NCBI RefSeq assembly: GCF_000725425.1
Contig: NZ_CP006019.1
Coordinates: forward strand, 62,001-126,000
Direction: 5' to 3'
Source of the DNA: Palaeococcus pacificus DY20341
GTDB lineage: Archaea; Methanobacteriota_B; Thermococci; Thermococcales; Thermococcaceae
Length of the DNA stretch: 64,000 nucleotides
Each line of letters begins with the position of its first letter. Positions within the stretch are counted from its first letter, which is position 1. This document shows positions 26,560 to 35,383 of this stretch, piece by piece. The position numbers and the translations under genes were made by a program. The notes beneath the pieces are model-generated. The model was not told the origin of the DNA and ran no database searches. It worked only from the letters and a program-made list of their open reading frames with translations.

Positions 26560-27825
26560 TTACAAATACCAGGAGCTGAAATCTCTTAATCCGAGCTTTT
26601 GGAGAGTTTGCATAACTCCCAGAGCGATTCCTTCTACTTCGATTCCTCCCTCACCTTTGTTGGCATCCCCAACTATGTAGACGTTTTCCATTGGGAAGTC
26701 TGGATGATTTTGTCCGGACGCGACTCTATTTACTGGGTTGCTCTCCATGTAGCTCTGCACCATTAAAATTTCTCCTTCTTCATCCAGCTCTGGAAAGAGA
26801 GTGTATAAGTCTTCAATTCCAAGCTCGCGCTCCCTCTTCAAGTCCTTGCTCCTAATGGCCTGGTGGGCCATTATAAGTGTGTAGCCCTCTTTTGTAAGCT
26901 CGGGTGATATTGCGGAAGGCTCATTGTAGCCGTTTATTCTCTTTGTGTCGAGAGTGAAAATAACGGTGTTTCCTATTCTAGGGCCGCCTTTTAGAGCAAT
27001 GTTGTATTTTATCCCTTCCGCAGGTTTTAGAGCATCTATTTCTCTTAGAAATTCTCTATCGAAGTTGTCTCTTCCAAAAAGCTCTACAGTCTCTTTTATT
27101 CCAATGTTCGAGATTAAGATATCGTAGGTAAATTCCTCCCCGTCGGATGTGATAATTTTGTTCTCATCGACTTCAACAACCCTCTTCCTAGTAAGCACTT
27201 TTCCTCCGTTTTCTTGAACTATTCTCGCAAGTTCGTCTGTTACAGCTTTACATCCTCCTTTTATCAGCCCCGGTCCTCCCCACTTTAAGGTCGCTTTTAT
27301 CTCTTTTGCGAGTTCTAAAGCCGGCACTTCTTCAAGGGTTAAGCTGATTGCCCAGCCAACGAAGCTCTCTAAGAAAGCAAAAACGAACTCGTTCTCTCCT
27401 ATTTTATCCTCAATCCAAACTTTTGCGTTCTCATACTCATTTTTCTTGGGGAGGCGATTTGCCTTAATCTCAGCAAGGAGTTTCATTGCTTTTGCTTTCT
27501 CCTTGAGGCTTAAGCGCTTCCATCCTTCGCGGTAGTGGAAGAGCTCTCTATTATAGAAGATTTTACCCTTTGGATTCGAGTTCACTATCTCAACTTTAGC
27601 ATTTAAGAGCTTGAGGAGATGAGCTAGAGGTCCGTCCGCTCCGTGAGGAACCATATGAAGAGCGCCTGTTGAGAGCTGAAAGCCTTTGTATGAGAGATTT
27701 GTGAAGCGGCCTCCGACGTATGGGGCCTTTTCCAAGACCACAACATCGTAACCTTCTTTCGCTAGGAATGCACTTGTTAGTAGTCCGCCAAGGCCAGCGC
27801 CAACGGTCACCACTTTTTTCTTCAT
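26560..27825 (-). CDS. FAD-dependent phytoene desaturase-like oxidoreductase
   Basis: The 421-residue flavoprotein has an N-terminal FAD dinucleotide fold (VVTVGAGLGGLLTSAFLAKEG, key GxGxxG at residues 8-13, then VVVLEKAPYVGGR). Its C-terminal NVYIVGDANKGEGGIEVEGIALG closes the FAD site. It belongs to the phytoene desaturase/amine oxidase superfamily. In Thermococcales the substrate is unknown; reduction or oxidation of isoprenoid lipids is possible. Start 27825 is chosen because GGTGG lies just upstream. It is convergent with serA and close to coaD. Confidence 0.75.
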   Translation of the reverse strand: MKKKVVTVGAGLGGLLTSAFLAKEGYDVVVLEKAPYVGGRFTNLSYKGFQLSTGALHMVPHGADGPLAHLLKLLNAKVEIVNSNPKGKIFYNRELFHYREGWKRLSLKEKAKAMKLLAEIKANRLPKKNEYENAKVWIEDKIGENEFVFAFLESFVGWAISLTLEEVPALELAKEIKATLKWGGPGLIKGGCKAVTDELARIVQENGGKVLTRKRVVEVDENKIITSDGEEFTYDILISNIGIKETVELFGRDNFDREFLREIDALKPAEGIKYNIALKGGPRIGNTVIFTLDTKRINGYNEPSAISPELTKEGYTLIMAHQAIRSKDLKRERELGIEDLYTLFPELDEEGEILMVQSYMESNPVNRVASGQNHPDFPMENVYIVGDANKGEGGIEVEGIALGVMQTLQKLGLRDFSSWYL

Positions 27826-27882
27826 CTTTTCCACCAAATTAAGAGTGCATGAGGAATTTATTAAATTTGTCGAAGGTTAGCT

Positions 27883-28356
27883 TCACCTTCTGTGTCTGGG
27901 ATTTCCAAAAGGGTCTATCAAGCCTGCCCTTATGAGTGAGGAGCTTATTTTATTTCCAAGCTTGCTTTTCACGATTCCAATTTTTACTATCTCTAGAGGC
28001 TTCAGCCCTTTTTCTCTCCGGGCTTTGTTAACCAAGAGGGCGCCTTTGTAGGTTTCTTCACTCACAACAATGGCATCCAATTCCTTCATTTCTGCGGTGA
28101 ATCCTATAGCTGAGTGAATTTTTATAATACGGTAATTTTTATAACCGTTAACCTCAAAGAACTTTAACAAGTCATTGAGTCTAATCCTGTAGGGAAGTAT
28201 TTTTTCAGCGTAGGGTTTCTTCTTTGTCATTTCATCAGCTGTTAAGCCTATATAAACGTATTTTCCCACCTCAAAGGCTTTTCTTAAGAGTGCCTTATGC
28301 CCAAGGTGAAGCCTGTCGAACGTTCCTCCAACGACTACTTTTTTGTATTTCTTCAT
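27883..28356 (-). CDS. coaD: phosphopantetheine adenylyltransferase (archaeal type)
   Basis: The 157-residue protein transfers AMP to 4'-phosphopantetheine, giving dephospho-CoA in CoA synthesis. It has the nucleotidyltransferase motif VVVGGTFDRLHLGHKALL (T/HxGH at about residues 11-19), and SSSLIRAGLI as the ISSTxIR counterpart. These match archaeal PPAT rather than the bacterial CoaD subgroup. It precedes the FAD oxidoreductase on the same strand with 57 bp between them. Confidence 0.9.
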   Translation of the reverse strand: MKKYKKVVVGGTFDRLHLGHKALLRKAFEVGKYVYIGLTADEMTKKKPYAEKILPYRIRLNDLLKFFEVNGYKNYRIIKIHSAIGFTAEMKELDAIVVSEETYKGALLVNKARREKGLKPLEIVKIGIVKSKLGNKISSSLIRAGLIDPFGNPRHRR

Positions 28357-28434
28357 TTCCTTCCCCACCTAATTTAGACATGGGAACCAATAACTTTTTT
28401 TATCTTTTATTAGAAAAACCTTGGGGGTGAGAGA

Positions 28435-29529
28435 ATGAAGAGGCTCTTGTTCTTAATTGTGGGGATGCTTATATTCTCAAACTTTGCTTTCGCTTATGAA
28501 GAGCAGCACTTGTTCGACTTAAACGTGTATATAACCGTTTCCGAATCAGGCTCGGCACTTTTTAGGATAAATGCAAAGTTGAAAGACCCAACCGAAATTG
28601 CTGAGCTTGAGAGCATTTTGAAAAAAGATGGAGAAGAAAAGGCAAATCAGGCCTTTGAAAACCTGCTTTATTCTTTAATCTACAGGAACTTTGTTGATGA
28701 TGTGAAAAAGAAGTATCCAGATGCTCAAATAGTAATCCCTGCTGATGGACTTGTCAAAGTAGGAAAAAACTGGAGTGCTGTGGTTCAGTTCAAGTGGTAC
28801 AACTATCTTGTGGAAGATAATAAAACCCTAAAATCTGGCTTTTATGGTCCATTGAGGTTCATATACAAAAATAGGGTTCTTAGCTATAAGTGGAACAACC
28901 TCTACCTCGTGCTCCCCAAAGAGGCTTACGTACTGAATTTGGCCCCAGCTCCTGAAGAATTTGAAGAAAACGTGGCTAAATGGGAGAACGGCGATTACCT
29001 CCCGATTGTAATTATAACATTTGATTCTGCAGTTTACGAGCAGGCTATGAACAAGACGATGGAGACTCAAAACAAAACAACGTTTGTTCCTTTCGAAGAG
29101 TTTTTAGCAAACACAACGAAAAGCATAACATTAAGCTACGACACTTGGAGCGGCTTCCTAAAGTTTAACGCCACGTTTGAAGGGATAGAACCGAGCGAAT
29201 ATCACGAAAAGAAAGTTCTGGAGGAGTTTGAGAAGGCGATGGACATCAACAGCATAAGCTCAAAGAGGGATGGAAATAAGCTTGTAATCTGGGGAGAGGC
29301 AAAACCTAGTATAAAATACGAGGAGAGCTTCACAAAGAAGAGCTGGAACGTGACGGTTGAACTGCCTTTCCGCTTTGACAGCGTTCACGTAAGCGGCCCC
29401 TTCGCGGCTATGAGCAGCGATGGCAAAAGCGTGAGCATCCTCTACGTCGAAAAGAAGAGCATATGTGGCCCGGGAGCTATTTTAGGGATATCGTTAATAC
29501 CTCTGCTACTCTATAGGAGAAGGAGGTGA
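28435..29529 (+). CDS. CGP-CTERM anchored surface protein
   Basis: The 364-residue protein has a signal peptide (residues 1-21) and an extracytoplasmic domain with several N-glycosylation sequons. At the C-terminus CGPGAILGISLIPLLLYRRRR (shown as CGP, then a hydrophobic helix, then RRRR) is the CGP-CTERM sorting signal, known mainly from Thermococcales. The Cys is presumably the anchoring point. The function of the domain is not recognised. GGGGTGAGAG precedes the ATG. The acyl-CoA synthetase gene begins four bases downstream. Confidence 0.8.
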   Translation: MKRLLFLIVGMLIFSNFAFAYEEQHLFDLNVYITVSESGSALFRINAKLKDPTEIAELESILKKDGEEKANQAFENLLYSLIYRNFVDDVKKKYPDAQIVIPADGLVKVGKNWSAVVQFKWYNYLVEDNKTLKSGFYGPLRFIYKNRVLSYKWNNLYLVLPKEAYVLNLAPAPEEFEENVAKWENGDYLPIVIITFDSAVYEQAMNKTMETQNKTTFVPFEEFLANTTKSITLSYDTWSGFLKFNATFEGIEPSEYHEKKVLEEFEKAMDINSISSKRDGNKLVIWGEAKPSIKYEESFTKKSWNVTVELPFRFDSVHVSGPFAAMSSDGKSVSILYVEKKSICGPGAILGISLIPLLLYRRRR

Positions 29530-29533
29530 ATTT

Positions 29534-30853
29534 ATGCACTTTTTCTTTTATCCTTCTTCGGTTGCAGTATTTGGCTCATTCAAAAGAGGAGCGATAGCCT
29601 ACGAAATTTTGAGAAACATCCTTGAAGGCGGCTTTGAGGGTGAAATAATCCCGGTAAATCCAAAGGGCGGCGAAGTTGAGATCGCTGGAAATAGGATTGA
29701 TATATTTAAAACACTGGAAAAAAGCGTTGATGTTGCGATAATAGCTATCCCCGCTCGTTTTGTTCCTCCACTCATAGAGGAGATTGGGGATAAAATCAAA
29801 GGTGCAGTTGTTATAAGTGCTGGTTTTTCTGAAGTCGGCAACGCTGAGCTTGAGAAGGAACTCCTCGAGAAGGCAAAAGAAAAAGGGGTTAGAATCATAG
29901 GCCCCAACTGTGCCGGCATCTTTGGAGTTCATGCTAGCTTTTTCGGCTCCTTTGAGGTTCGTGTTAATAAAGGGGGTTTAGCTTTAATCTCACAGAGCGG
30001 TGCCTTTGGAGGGGCAGCTTTAGCGATGGGCAATGAGGAGGGAATAGGCTTTTCGGCCTTCGTTTCCTATGGAAATGCCGCTGATCTAAATGAGAGCGAC
30101 TTTTTGAGATACTTCGCTGATGATGCTAACACAAAGGCTATAGCTCTTTACATTGAAGGCGTTAGGGATGGACGCCGCTTTATGGATGCTTTAAAGTATG
30201 CTGCCCAGAAAAAGCCAGTAATAATCTTGAAAGCGGGTAAAAGTAAAAGCGGAAGCAAAGCTGCGCAAAGCCACACCGGCTCTTTGGCGGGAAGTTATGA
30301 AATTTATAAAGCTGCGTTTACTCAAAGCGGGGCAATAGAAGTAGAAGAGATGGAAGAACTCTTCGATGCGGCGAAAGTTTTTGAAATGTATGCTAAGGCA
30401 GGTAAAAGGGTGGCTATAATCACCAACTCTGGCGGTCCTGGCGTTTTAGCCACGGATAAAGCAGAAAAGCTTGGCTTGGAGATTGCAGAGCTGAGTAAAG
30501 GGACAATAGAAGAACTCCGCTCGTTTTTGCCACCTCAATGTTCGACTAAAAATCCAATAGACTTAATTGCCGATGCTGATTACGAGCGCTATAAGAGAAC
30601 TATAGAGGTCGTTGCAAAGGATGAGAATGTGGATTCTATACTGGTAATCTGCGTGCCGCCGATATTCATTCCAAGTGAGGAGATAGCTAAAGCTGTGATG
30701 GACGCGGAGTGCGAGAAGCCGATCATAGTTAACTTCATGGCCGGAGAGCTCGTTAAAGGTGGGGTGGAACTATTAGAGAAGCACGGCATAAAGAACTTTC
30801 CAACACCGGAAAGGGCTGCAAAAGCTTTGAAATGGCTCACCCTTAGGGAATAG
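29534..30853 (+). CDS. ADP-forming acyl-CoA synthetase, alpha subunit-like
   Basis: The 439-residue protein matches the alpha chain of archaeal ADP-forming acetyl-/acyl-CoA synthetase, which turns acyl-CoA, ADP and phosphate into acid, CoA and ATP. It shows the CoA-binding N-terminal domain (PSSVAVFGSFKRGAIAYEIL), SQSGAFGGAALAMGNEEG, and AAQSHTGSLAGS, whose His is the phosphorylated residue in this family. The FAAL-like ATP-grasp beta chain is not adjacent. Thermococcales have several alpha paralogues with different acid preference; this one cannot be assigned. Confidence 0.85.
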   Translation: MHFFFYPSSVAVFGSFKRGAIAYEILRNILEGGFEGEIIPVNPKGGEVEIAGNRIDIFKTLEKSVDVAIIAIPARFVPPLIEEIGDKIKGAVVISAGFSEVGNAELEKELLEKAKEKGVRIIGPNCAGIFGVHASFFGSFEVRVNKGGLALISQSGAFGGAALAMGNEEGIGFSAFVSYGNAADLNESDFLRYFADDANTKAIALYIEGVRDGRRFMDALKYAAQKKPVIILKAGKSKSGSKAAQSHTGSLAGSYEIYKAAFTQSGAIEVEEMEELFDAAKVFEMYAKAGKRVAIITNSGGPGVLATDKAEKLGLEIAELSKGTIEELRSFLPPQCSTKNPIDLIADADYERYKRTIEVVAKDENVDSILVICVPPIFIPSEEIAKAVMDAECEKPIIVNFMAGELVKGGVELLEKHGIKNFPTPERAAKALKWLTLRE

Positions 30854-30854
30854 T

Positions 30855-30868
30855 TTCTTTTTTAATTT
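30855..30868 (+). terminator. T-rich terminator after the acyl-CoA synthetase gene
   Basis: TTTCTTTTTTAATT directly follows the stop codon. Archaeal RNA polymerase stops at oligo-T tracts without needing a hairpin. Confidence 0.4.
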
Positions 30869-30937
30869 ACACATCCTTTAGAATTCCATAGAGAGATCCC
30901 ACAAAAATACATTCATAAAAGAGTTTTGGGAAATCTA

Positions 30938-31025
30938 TGGTGCGGGGGGAGGGATTTGAACCCTCGAACCCCTGCGGGAGTGGATCTTGAGTCCACCGCC
31001 TTTGACCAGGCTCGGCAACCCCCGC
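30938..31025 (-). tRNA. tRNA-Leu (anticodon CAA)
   Basis: Eighty-eight nucleotides on the minus strand fold as a tRNA with a long variable arm. The acceptor 5' GCGGGGG pairs with 3' CCCCCGC, followed by A and an encoded CCA. The T arm is GGGTTCAAATCCC. The anticodon stem GTGGA/TCCAC holds the loop CTCAAGA, giving CAA at 30987-30989, which reads UUG. No intron is present. A TATA-like CTTAAAAACC on the plus strand at 31063-31072 (GGTTTTTAAG on the minus strand) lies about 40 bp upstream. Confidence 0.95.
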
Positions 31026-31114
31026 TCTAAAGAGCGGTCATCTAACTATGAGAGGGCTATGCCTTAAAAACCTTACGCCCAAACTTTTTTAAATCCGCTT
31101 TCCTCCCATCTATC

Positions 31115-31711
31115 ATGCCCTACCTGTATACCCAAAACTTTGAACTTCAGAAGAGGCTTGCGATGGAAAAGTTAAACGAAGCTTTAAACAGAGGGTTAGT
31201 TGATAGAGACATTATAAGTCTCCTTGAGAAGATAAACTCCCTCGAGAGCTATTTTACAACATCCTCCTGCTCCGGGAGAATAGTTGTTATGGAGATGCCG
31301 GACTTTGGGGATAAATTAAATGCTAAATGGCTCGGCAAATGGCACCGTGAAGTATCTCTCGAGGAAGTCAAGGAAGCGATAGCTAAGCACAATGATGGCA
31401 TGCTCTGGTTCATGCTCCACAGTCCGATTCTGCATGTTGCATCCAAAACGCTTGAAGACGCAGTTGCACTCTTAAACTTAGCCATTATGAGTGGATTTAA
31501 GAACTCCAACATTAAGAGCGTGAGCCATAAGAAGCTCCTCGTTGAGATCTACTCCACAGAGCGCATCGATGTCCCCCTTGGAGAAAAGGGCGAGATGTGG
31601 GTAAGTGAAGACTACTTAGAACGCGTGGTAGATATGGCCAATAGGCAGCTGAGGAGGAGCAAAAGAAAGCTTAGAACGCTTGAGGATGAAATTGGGAAGT
31701 TGAGCGTTTAA
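31115..31711 (+). CDS. taw3: wyosine tRNA methyltransferase Taw3
   Basis: The 198-residue protein methylates N4 of the tricyclic wyosine base at position 37 of tRNA-Phe (TYW3 homologue). The family signature TTSSCSGRIVVME lies near residues 48-60, then WFMLHSPILHV near 92-102, then the basic C-terminus. A TATA-like ACTTTTTTAAATCC about 25 bp upstream suggests a nearly leaderless message. It is divergent from tRNA-Leu, not tRNA-Phe. Confidence 0.88.
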   Translation: MPYLYTQNFELQKRLAMEKLNEALNRGLVDRDIISLLEKINSLESYFTTSSCSGRIVVMEMPDFGDKLNAKWLGKWHREVSLEEVKEAIAKHNDGMLWFMLHSPILHVASKTLEDAVALLNLAIMSGFKNSNIKSVSHKKLLVEIYSTERIDVPLGEKGEMWVSEDYLERVVDMANRQLRRSKRKLRTLEDEIGKLSV

Positions 31712-31804
31712 ATGCACAACGGTAAGATTTATAAACGATTGCCTTTAACCCAAATAAGAATCTCACGATAATTGAAGAACCGCATTTCTTGGAGGTGGTT
31801 TGGA

Positions 31805-31984
31805 ATGGAGATGGAAATTAAAGTACCTGTGTGCACATCATGCGGAAAGGAGATAACACCAAGAGAAAAGAGCACACACTTCCTCTGCCCCAACTGTGGT
31901 GAGGAAGTAATTTGGAGATGTGAAAGCTGCCGCGTTTTAGGCGTCACTTACAAGTGCCCCAAGTGCGGATGGGAAGGACCTTGA
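31805..31984 (+). CDS. small zinc-ribbon protein (HVO_2753-like)
   Basis: The 59-residue protein has four CxxC pairs (CTSC, CPNC, CESC, CPKC), enough for two zinc ribbons. It belongs to the archaeal small zinc-finger family often found beside the EF-1 beta gene, as here (10 bases upstream). It has been suggested to bind RNA or ribosomes. The start at 31805 follows GGAGGTGG; the longer in-frame reading from 31772 lacks a ribosome-binding site. Confidence 0.85.
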   Translation: MEMEIKVPVCTSCGKEITPREKSTHFLCPNCGEEVIWRCESCRVLGVTYKCPKCGWEGP

Positions 31985-31994
31985 GGTGGTGTAG

Positions 31995-32270
31995 ATGAGC
32001 GATTTCAACTTAGTTGGAATTATTAAGGTAATGCCAACCGACCCAGATGTGAACTTAGACGAGCTTGAGGAGAAGATCAAGAGTGCAATCCCAGAGAAGT
32101 TCGGCTTCCAAAAGATTGAGAGGGAGCCAATAGCTTTTGGTTTAGTCGCTTTGAACGTTTACCTCCTCGGAAAGGATGCTGAGGGCTATTCCTTCGATGC
32201 TGTCGCCGAAGAACTCGAGAAGATTGAAGAAGTGGAGAGCGCTCAGGTTACAACAGTTTCAAGAATCTGA
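31995..32270 (+). CDS. ef1b: translation elongation factor EF-1 beta
   Basis: The 91-residue protein is the archaeal guanine nucleotide exchange factor for EF-1 alpha. The marks are VVGIIKVMPTDPDVNLDELE-like text (here VGIIKVMPTDPDVNLDELEE, residues 6-25), IAFGLVALNVYLLG, and the C-terminal EKIEEVESAQVTTVSRI. Length is normal. It is co-transcribed with the zinc-ribbon gene. Confidence 0.95.
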   Translation: MSDFNLVGIIKVMPTDPDVNLDELEEKIKSAIPEKFGFQKIEREPIAFGLVALNVYLLGKDAEGYSFDAVAEELEKIEEVESAQVTTVSRI

Positions 32271-32312
32271 ACTCTTTCTTTTTAATTTGTTTTGGTTTAA
32301 AATAGAAAGGGC

Positions 32313-33332
32313 TTAAAGCCCTATGTTTAGGAACTTAACTCCCTTTTCCTTGAAGTCATTGAGAATTTCTCTAAGCTCTTCGTTTTCTATTGAAGTGTAG
32401 AGCTCTTCAAACCTAGCTTTGGCCTTTTCTTGGCCCTCTTTGAGCTTGGCAAGCTCTCCAAGAGCGTTGAAAAAGTTCGCGTAGTCCTTGTTGACATCAT
32501 CGAAGGCATTCACAAGGACATCAACGTTTTCATAGACCTCCTCGAAGAGCTTTTCATTGAACAGTGCCTCTAGAAAGTTTTGGAGCGTTTCAAAGGCAAA
32601 GAGAAACAGATTTTCGTCCGTTTCCAATGCTTTGAGCATGGCCTTGCTTATATCTTTAAATGCTTCCCTGTAGTTCTCCCTCTCGGCCTCTATCTCAGAC
32701 TTCACGAGGAGAGCGTTGACCTCAATCTCATCGCTCCTTGGCTTTTTGAGAACCTCTCTGATGAGTTCTTCGGCTTTTTCATCCTTTCCAGCCTCATAGT
32801 AGAAGTGGGCCAAATCCACTAGGCTTATCAAGTAATTGAGCTCATCGTTAAGCTTCTGAAACTTCTCCCTTGCTTGTTCCATAAACTCAATAGCTTTTTC
32901 CAAGTCTTCGAGCTCTTCATGCGCAAGCGCCAAGTGGGCTAGTGTTAGGGCCTCTTCTGTTTCATCCCCTCTCTTTCTCTCAAGGTTTAAAAGCTCCTCA
33001 TAAGCGTTTATGGCCTCCTCAAGGAAACCAAAATGCTCGTAAGCATCTGCCAAGTGATAGAGTGCTTGGATGTACTTCTCTTCATTCTCCTTGACTTTTT
33101 CTAAAATGCGCTTATACGGCTCGATTATCTTTTCCTCTTTGTTTAAGTGGGCGTAGATGTGAGCTATCTCATGCGCCAAATCATAGCTCTCACACTCTAC
33201 CGCAGCATCTTCAAGTTTCTCGAGGAGTTCTATAATCTGATCTTCTCTTTCCACTGTGTGGAGATAATCATCCAGGAGTTCGAGTATCTTTTCACAGTCC
33301 TTTACTTCCAAAGCTTTTGAAAACTCTTCCAT
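32313..33332 (-). CDS. TPR-repeat protein
   Basis: The 339-residue, acidic, wholly helical protein is built of tetratricopeptide-like repeats. Clear units include YIQALYHLADAYEHFGFLEEAINAYEEL and LTLAHLALAHEELEDLEKAIEFME (key residues A..A.......A..Y). It is a likely protein-interaction scaffold. GGTGA precedes the ATG. It is divergent from the chaperonin gene, but no functional link is shown. Confidence 0.75.
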   Translation of the reverse strand: MEEFSKALEVKDCEKILELLDDYLHTVEREDQIIELLEKLEDAAVECESYDLAHEIAHIYAHLNKEEKIIEPYKRILEKVKENEEKYIQALYHLADAYEHFGFLEEAINAYEELLNLERKRGDETEEALTLAHLALAHEELEDLEKAIEFMEQAREKFQKLNDELNYLISLVDLAHFYYEAGKDEKAEELIREVLKKPRSDEIEVNALLVKSEIEAERENYREAFKDISKAMLKALETDENLFLFAFETLQNFLEALFNEKLFEEVYENVDVLVNAFDDVNKDYANFFNALGELAKLKEGQEKAKARFEELYTSIENEELREILNDFKEKGVKFLNIGL

Positions 33333-33390
33333 TTATTCTCACCACTTCAAAGTTTATCCTCTCTGTTAAAAACCTATGGATTTTTGTTAA

Positions 33391-33420
33391 ACGCATCTAT
33401 TTGCGTAAAATTTATAAATA
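33391..33420 (+). promoter_or_regulatory. chaperonin promoter: ACGCA/TGCGT dyad and TATA box
   Basis: TATA box TTTATAAATA (33411-33420) predicts a start near 33445 and a leader of about 60 bases. Just upstream, ACGCA (33391-33395) and TGCGT (33402-33406) form a perfect 5-bp inverted repeat with a six-base spacer, covering the BRE region. The known heat-shock repressor Phr binds downstream of TATA boxes; no clear Phr consensus was found there by eye. Confidence 0.5.
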
Positions 33421-33506
33421 ATTCAAAGGAACTTATTGATGGATACACAAAGAGTAACTAAAACCCCTCATAATGTATTTTAAAAAATAAAGGGAGGTGG
33501 GTCGAG

Positions 33507-35135
33507 ATGGCCCAACTCGCAGGACAACCAGTTGTTATTCTTCCAGAGGGAACCCAAAGGTATGTTGGTAGGGATGCCCAAAGGTTGAACATTCTTGCTG
33601 CAAGAATAATTGCTGAAACAGTTAGAACAACTCTCGGACCAAAAGGAATGGACAAAATGCTCGTAGACAGCCTCGGAGACATCGTCATCACAAACGATGG
33701 TGCCACAATCTTAGATGAGATGGACATTCAACACCCAGCTGCTAAGATGATGGTCGAGGTCGCCAAGACCCAGGACAAGGAAGCTGGTGATGGTACAACA
33801 ACAGCTGTCGTTATTGCTGGGGAGCTCTTAAGAAAGGCTGAAGAATTGCTTGATCAAAACATTCATCCAAGCATCATTGTTAAGGGTTACACAATGGCCG
33901 CTGAGAAGGCCCAAGAAATCATCGACAGCATTGCCAAGGACGTTGAGGTTGATGACGAGGCAACTCTCTTGAAGGCTGCCATAACCTCAATCACTGGAAA
34001 GAGCGCCGAGGAGGAGAGGGAATACTTAGCAAAGGTTGCTGTTGATGCCGTTAAGCAAGTTGCCGAGAAGATTGACGGTAAGTGGCACGTCGACATCGAT
34101 AACATCAAGTTCGAGAAGAAGGAGGGCGGAAGCGTTAAGGACACCCAACTAATCAAAGGCGTTGTCATTGACAAAGAGAGAGTCCACCCAGGAATGCCAA
34201 AGAGGGTCGAGGGAGCTAAGATCGCTCTCATAAACGAGGCCCTCGAAGTTAAGGAGACTGAGACAGACGCTGAGATTAGAATTACAAGCCCAGAGCAACT
34301 CCAAGCCTTCCTCGAGCAAGAGGAGAGAATGCTCAAGGAAATGGTTGACAAGATTGTTGCTACCGGTGCAAACGTCGTCTTCGTTCAAAAGGGTATTGAT
34401 GACTTGGCTCAACACTACCTTGCCAAGGCCGGCATCTTAGCCGTTAGAAGAGTTAAGAAGAGCGACATGGAGAAGCTCGCAAAGGCCACAGGTGCAAAGA
34501 TTGTCACCAACATAAGGGACCTCACAAGCGAGGACCTCGGTGAGGCAGAGCTCGTCGAGGAGAGGAAGATTGCCGGCGAGAACATGATCTTCGTTGAGGG
34601 CTGCAAGAACCCCAAGGCTGTGACAATCCTCATTAGGGGTGGAACGGAGCACGTTATTGATGAGGTCGAGAGAGCTTTAGAGGATGCTGTCAAGGTCGTT
34701 AAGGACATCGTTGAGGACGGCAAGATTATTGCAGGCGGCGGTGCCACTGAAATCGAATTGGCTATCAAGCTCGACGAGTTCGCTAAGGAAGTTGGCGGTA
34801 AGGAGCAACTCGCCATCGAGGCCTTCGCCGAGGCCTTGAAGGTAATCCCAAGGACACTTGCAGAGAACGCCGGTCTCGACCCAATTGAGACCCTCGTTAA
34901 AGTAACAGCAGCACACAAGGAGACGGGACCAACAGTCGGTGTCGACGTCTTCGAGGGCGGCCACGCCGACATGATGGAGCGCGGCGTCATTGAGCCAGTT
35001 AGGGTCAAGAAGCAGGCCATTAAGAGCGCCAGCGAAGCTGCAATAATGATACTTAGAATCGACGATGTCATCGCTGCAAGCAAGCTCGAGAAAGACAAGG
35101 GCGGCGACATGGGCGGTGGAGAAGACTTTGAGTGA
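33507..35135 (+). CDS. ths: thermosome subunit (group II chaperonin)
   Basis: The 542-residue chaperonin subunit assembles into a double-ring folding machine. It shows [13 protein letters not shown] near residues 42-54, [12 protein letters not shown] near 63-74, the ATP-binding [12 protein letters not shown] near 96-107, and the catalytic region [11 protein letters not shown]. The C-terminus ends in a Gly/Met/Asp tail ([11 protein letters not shown]). GGGAGGTGG precedes the ATG. Codon use is strongly biased, as expected for a highly expressed gene. Which paralogue it is cannot be told from one copy. Confidence 0.96.
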   Translation: MAQLAGQPVVILPEGTQRYVGRDAQRLNILAARIIAETVRTTLGPKGMDKMLVDSLGDIVITNDGATILDEMDIQHPAAKMMVEVAKTQDKEAGDGTTTAVVIAGELLRKAEELLDQNIHPSIIVKGYTMAAEKAQEIIDSIAKDVEVDDEATLLKAAITSITGKSAEEEREYLAKVAVDAVKQVAEKIDGKWHVDIDNIKFEKKEGGSVKDTQLIKGVVIDKERVHPGMPKRVEGAKIALINEALEVKETETDAEIRITSPEQLQAFLEQEERMLKEMVDKIVATGANVVFVQKGIDDLAQHYLAKAGILAVRRVKKSDMEKLAKATGAKIVTNIRDLTSEDLGEAELVEERKIAGENMIFVEGCKNPKAVTILIRGGTEHVIDEVERALEDAVKVVKDIVEDGKIIAGGGATEIELAIKLDEFAKEVGGKEQLAIEAFAEALKVIPRTLAENAGLDPIETLVKVTAAHKETGPTVGVDVFEGGHADMMERGVIEPVRVKKQAIKSASEAAIMILRIDDVIAASKLEKDKGGDMGGGEDFE

Positions 35136-35136
35136 A

Positions 35137-35158
35137 GCCTTTTTCTTCCTTCTTTTGA
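35137..35158 (+). terminator. T-rich terminator after the chaperonin gene
   Basis: CCTTTTTCTTCCTTCTTTTG follows the stop codon directly and contains several T-runs of the archaeal terminator type. Confidence 0.4.
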
Positions 35159-35211
35159 TTCTGTTTATACGTTGAACTTCTAAAATTGTATTCTTCGGCT
35201 TTTCTATGCGT

Positions 35212-35218
35212 AAAAAAA
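35212..35218 (-). terminator. oligo-T terminator of the C/D box sRNA
   Basis: On the minus strand a run of seven T residues follows the sRNA by about 10 bases. Confidence 0.5.
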
Positions 35219-35228
35219 TCTTTTGGAG

Positions 35229-35288
35229 GGCGGTCAGACCATGCGAGTTTCCTCATCTATCGGTCGAAATCTCCGTCATCATCCCACT
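35229..35288 (-). ncRNA. C/D box guide sRNA, predicted 16S rRNA target
   Basis: On the minus strand: C box ATGATGA (plus 35276-35282), degenerate D' (CCGA) and C' (AGATGAGG), and D box CTGA (plus 35234-35237). The ends can pair (GGG...CCC). Spacing between boxes is about 12-14 bases, normal for archaeal sRNAs. The guide before box D, ACTCGCATGG, is complementary to CCATGCGAGT in the 5' part of archaeal 16S rRNA as I recall it. The fifth base before D would point to the U of CAUG for 2'-O-methylation. The other guide (CGGAGATTTCGA) has no target I recognise. A TATA box (plus 35306-35315) about 25 bp upstream and a T7 tract downstream make it an independent gene. Confidence 0.8.
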
Positions 35289-35305
35289 TAAAACTTGTTT
35301 TATCT

Positions 35306-35315
35306 GTTTTTAAAG
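35306..35315 (-). promoter_or_regulatory. TATA box of the C/D box sRNA
   Basis: On the minus strand CTTTAAAAAC is centred about 25 bp before the predicted sRNA 5' end near 35286. Confidence 0.5.
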
Positions 35316-35383
35316 TATTGCTTCTTAAGTGCAAAAATAAAAGTCTATGAAGCATATACAAAAAGTTGCTTTGAGAATTGCTT

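Noticed and set aside
34415-35110. 231-residue open frame on the minus strand inside the chaperonin gene
   Set aside because: It is Ser/Leu/Ile-rich nonsense, the usual shadow of a highly biased GC-balanced coding strand; no ribosome-binding site and no recognisable motif.
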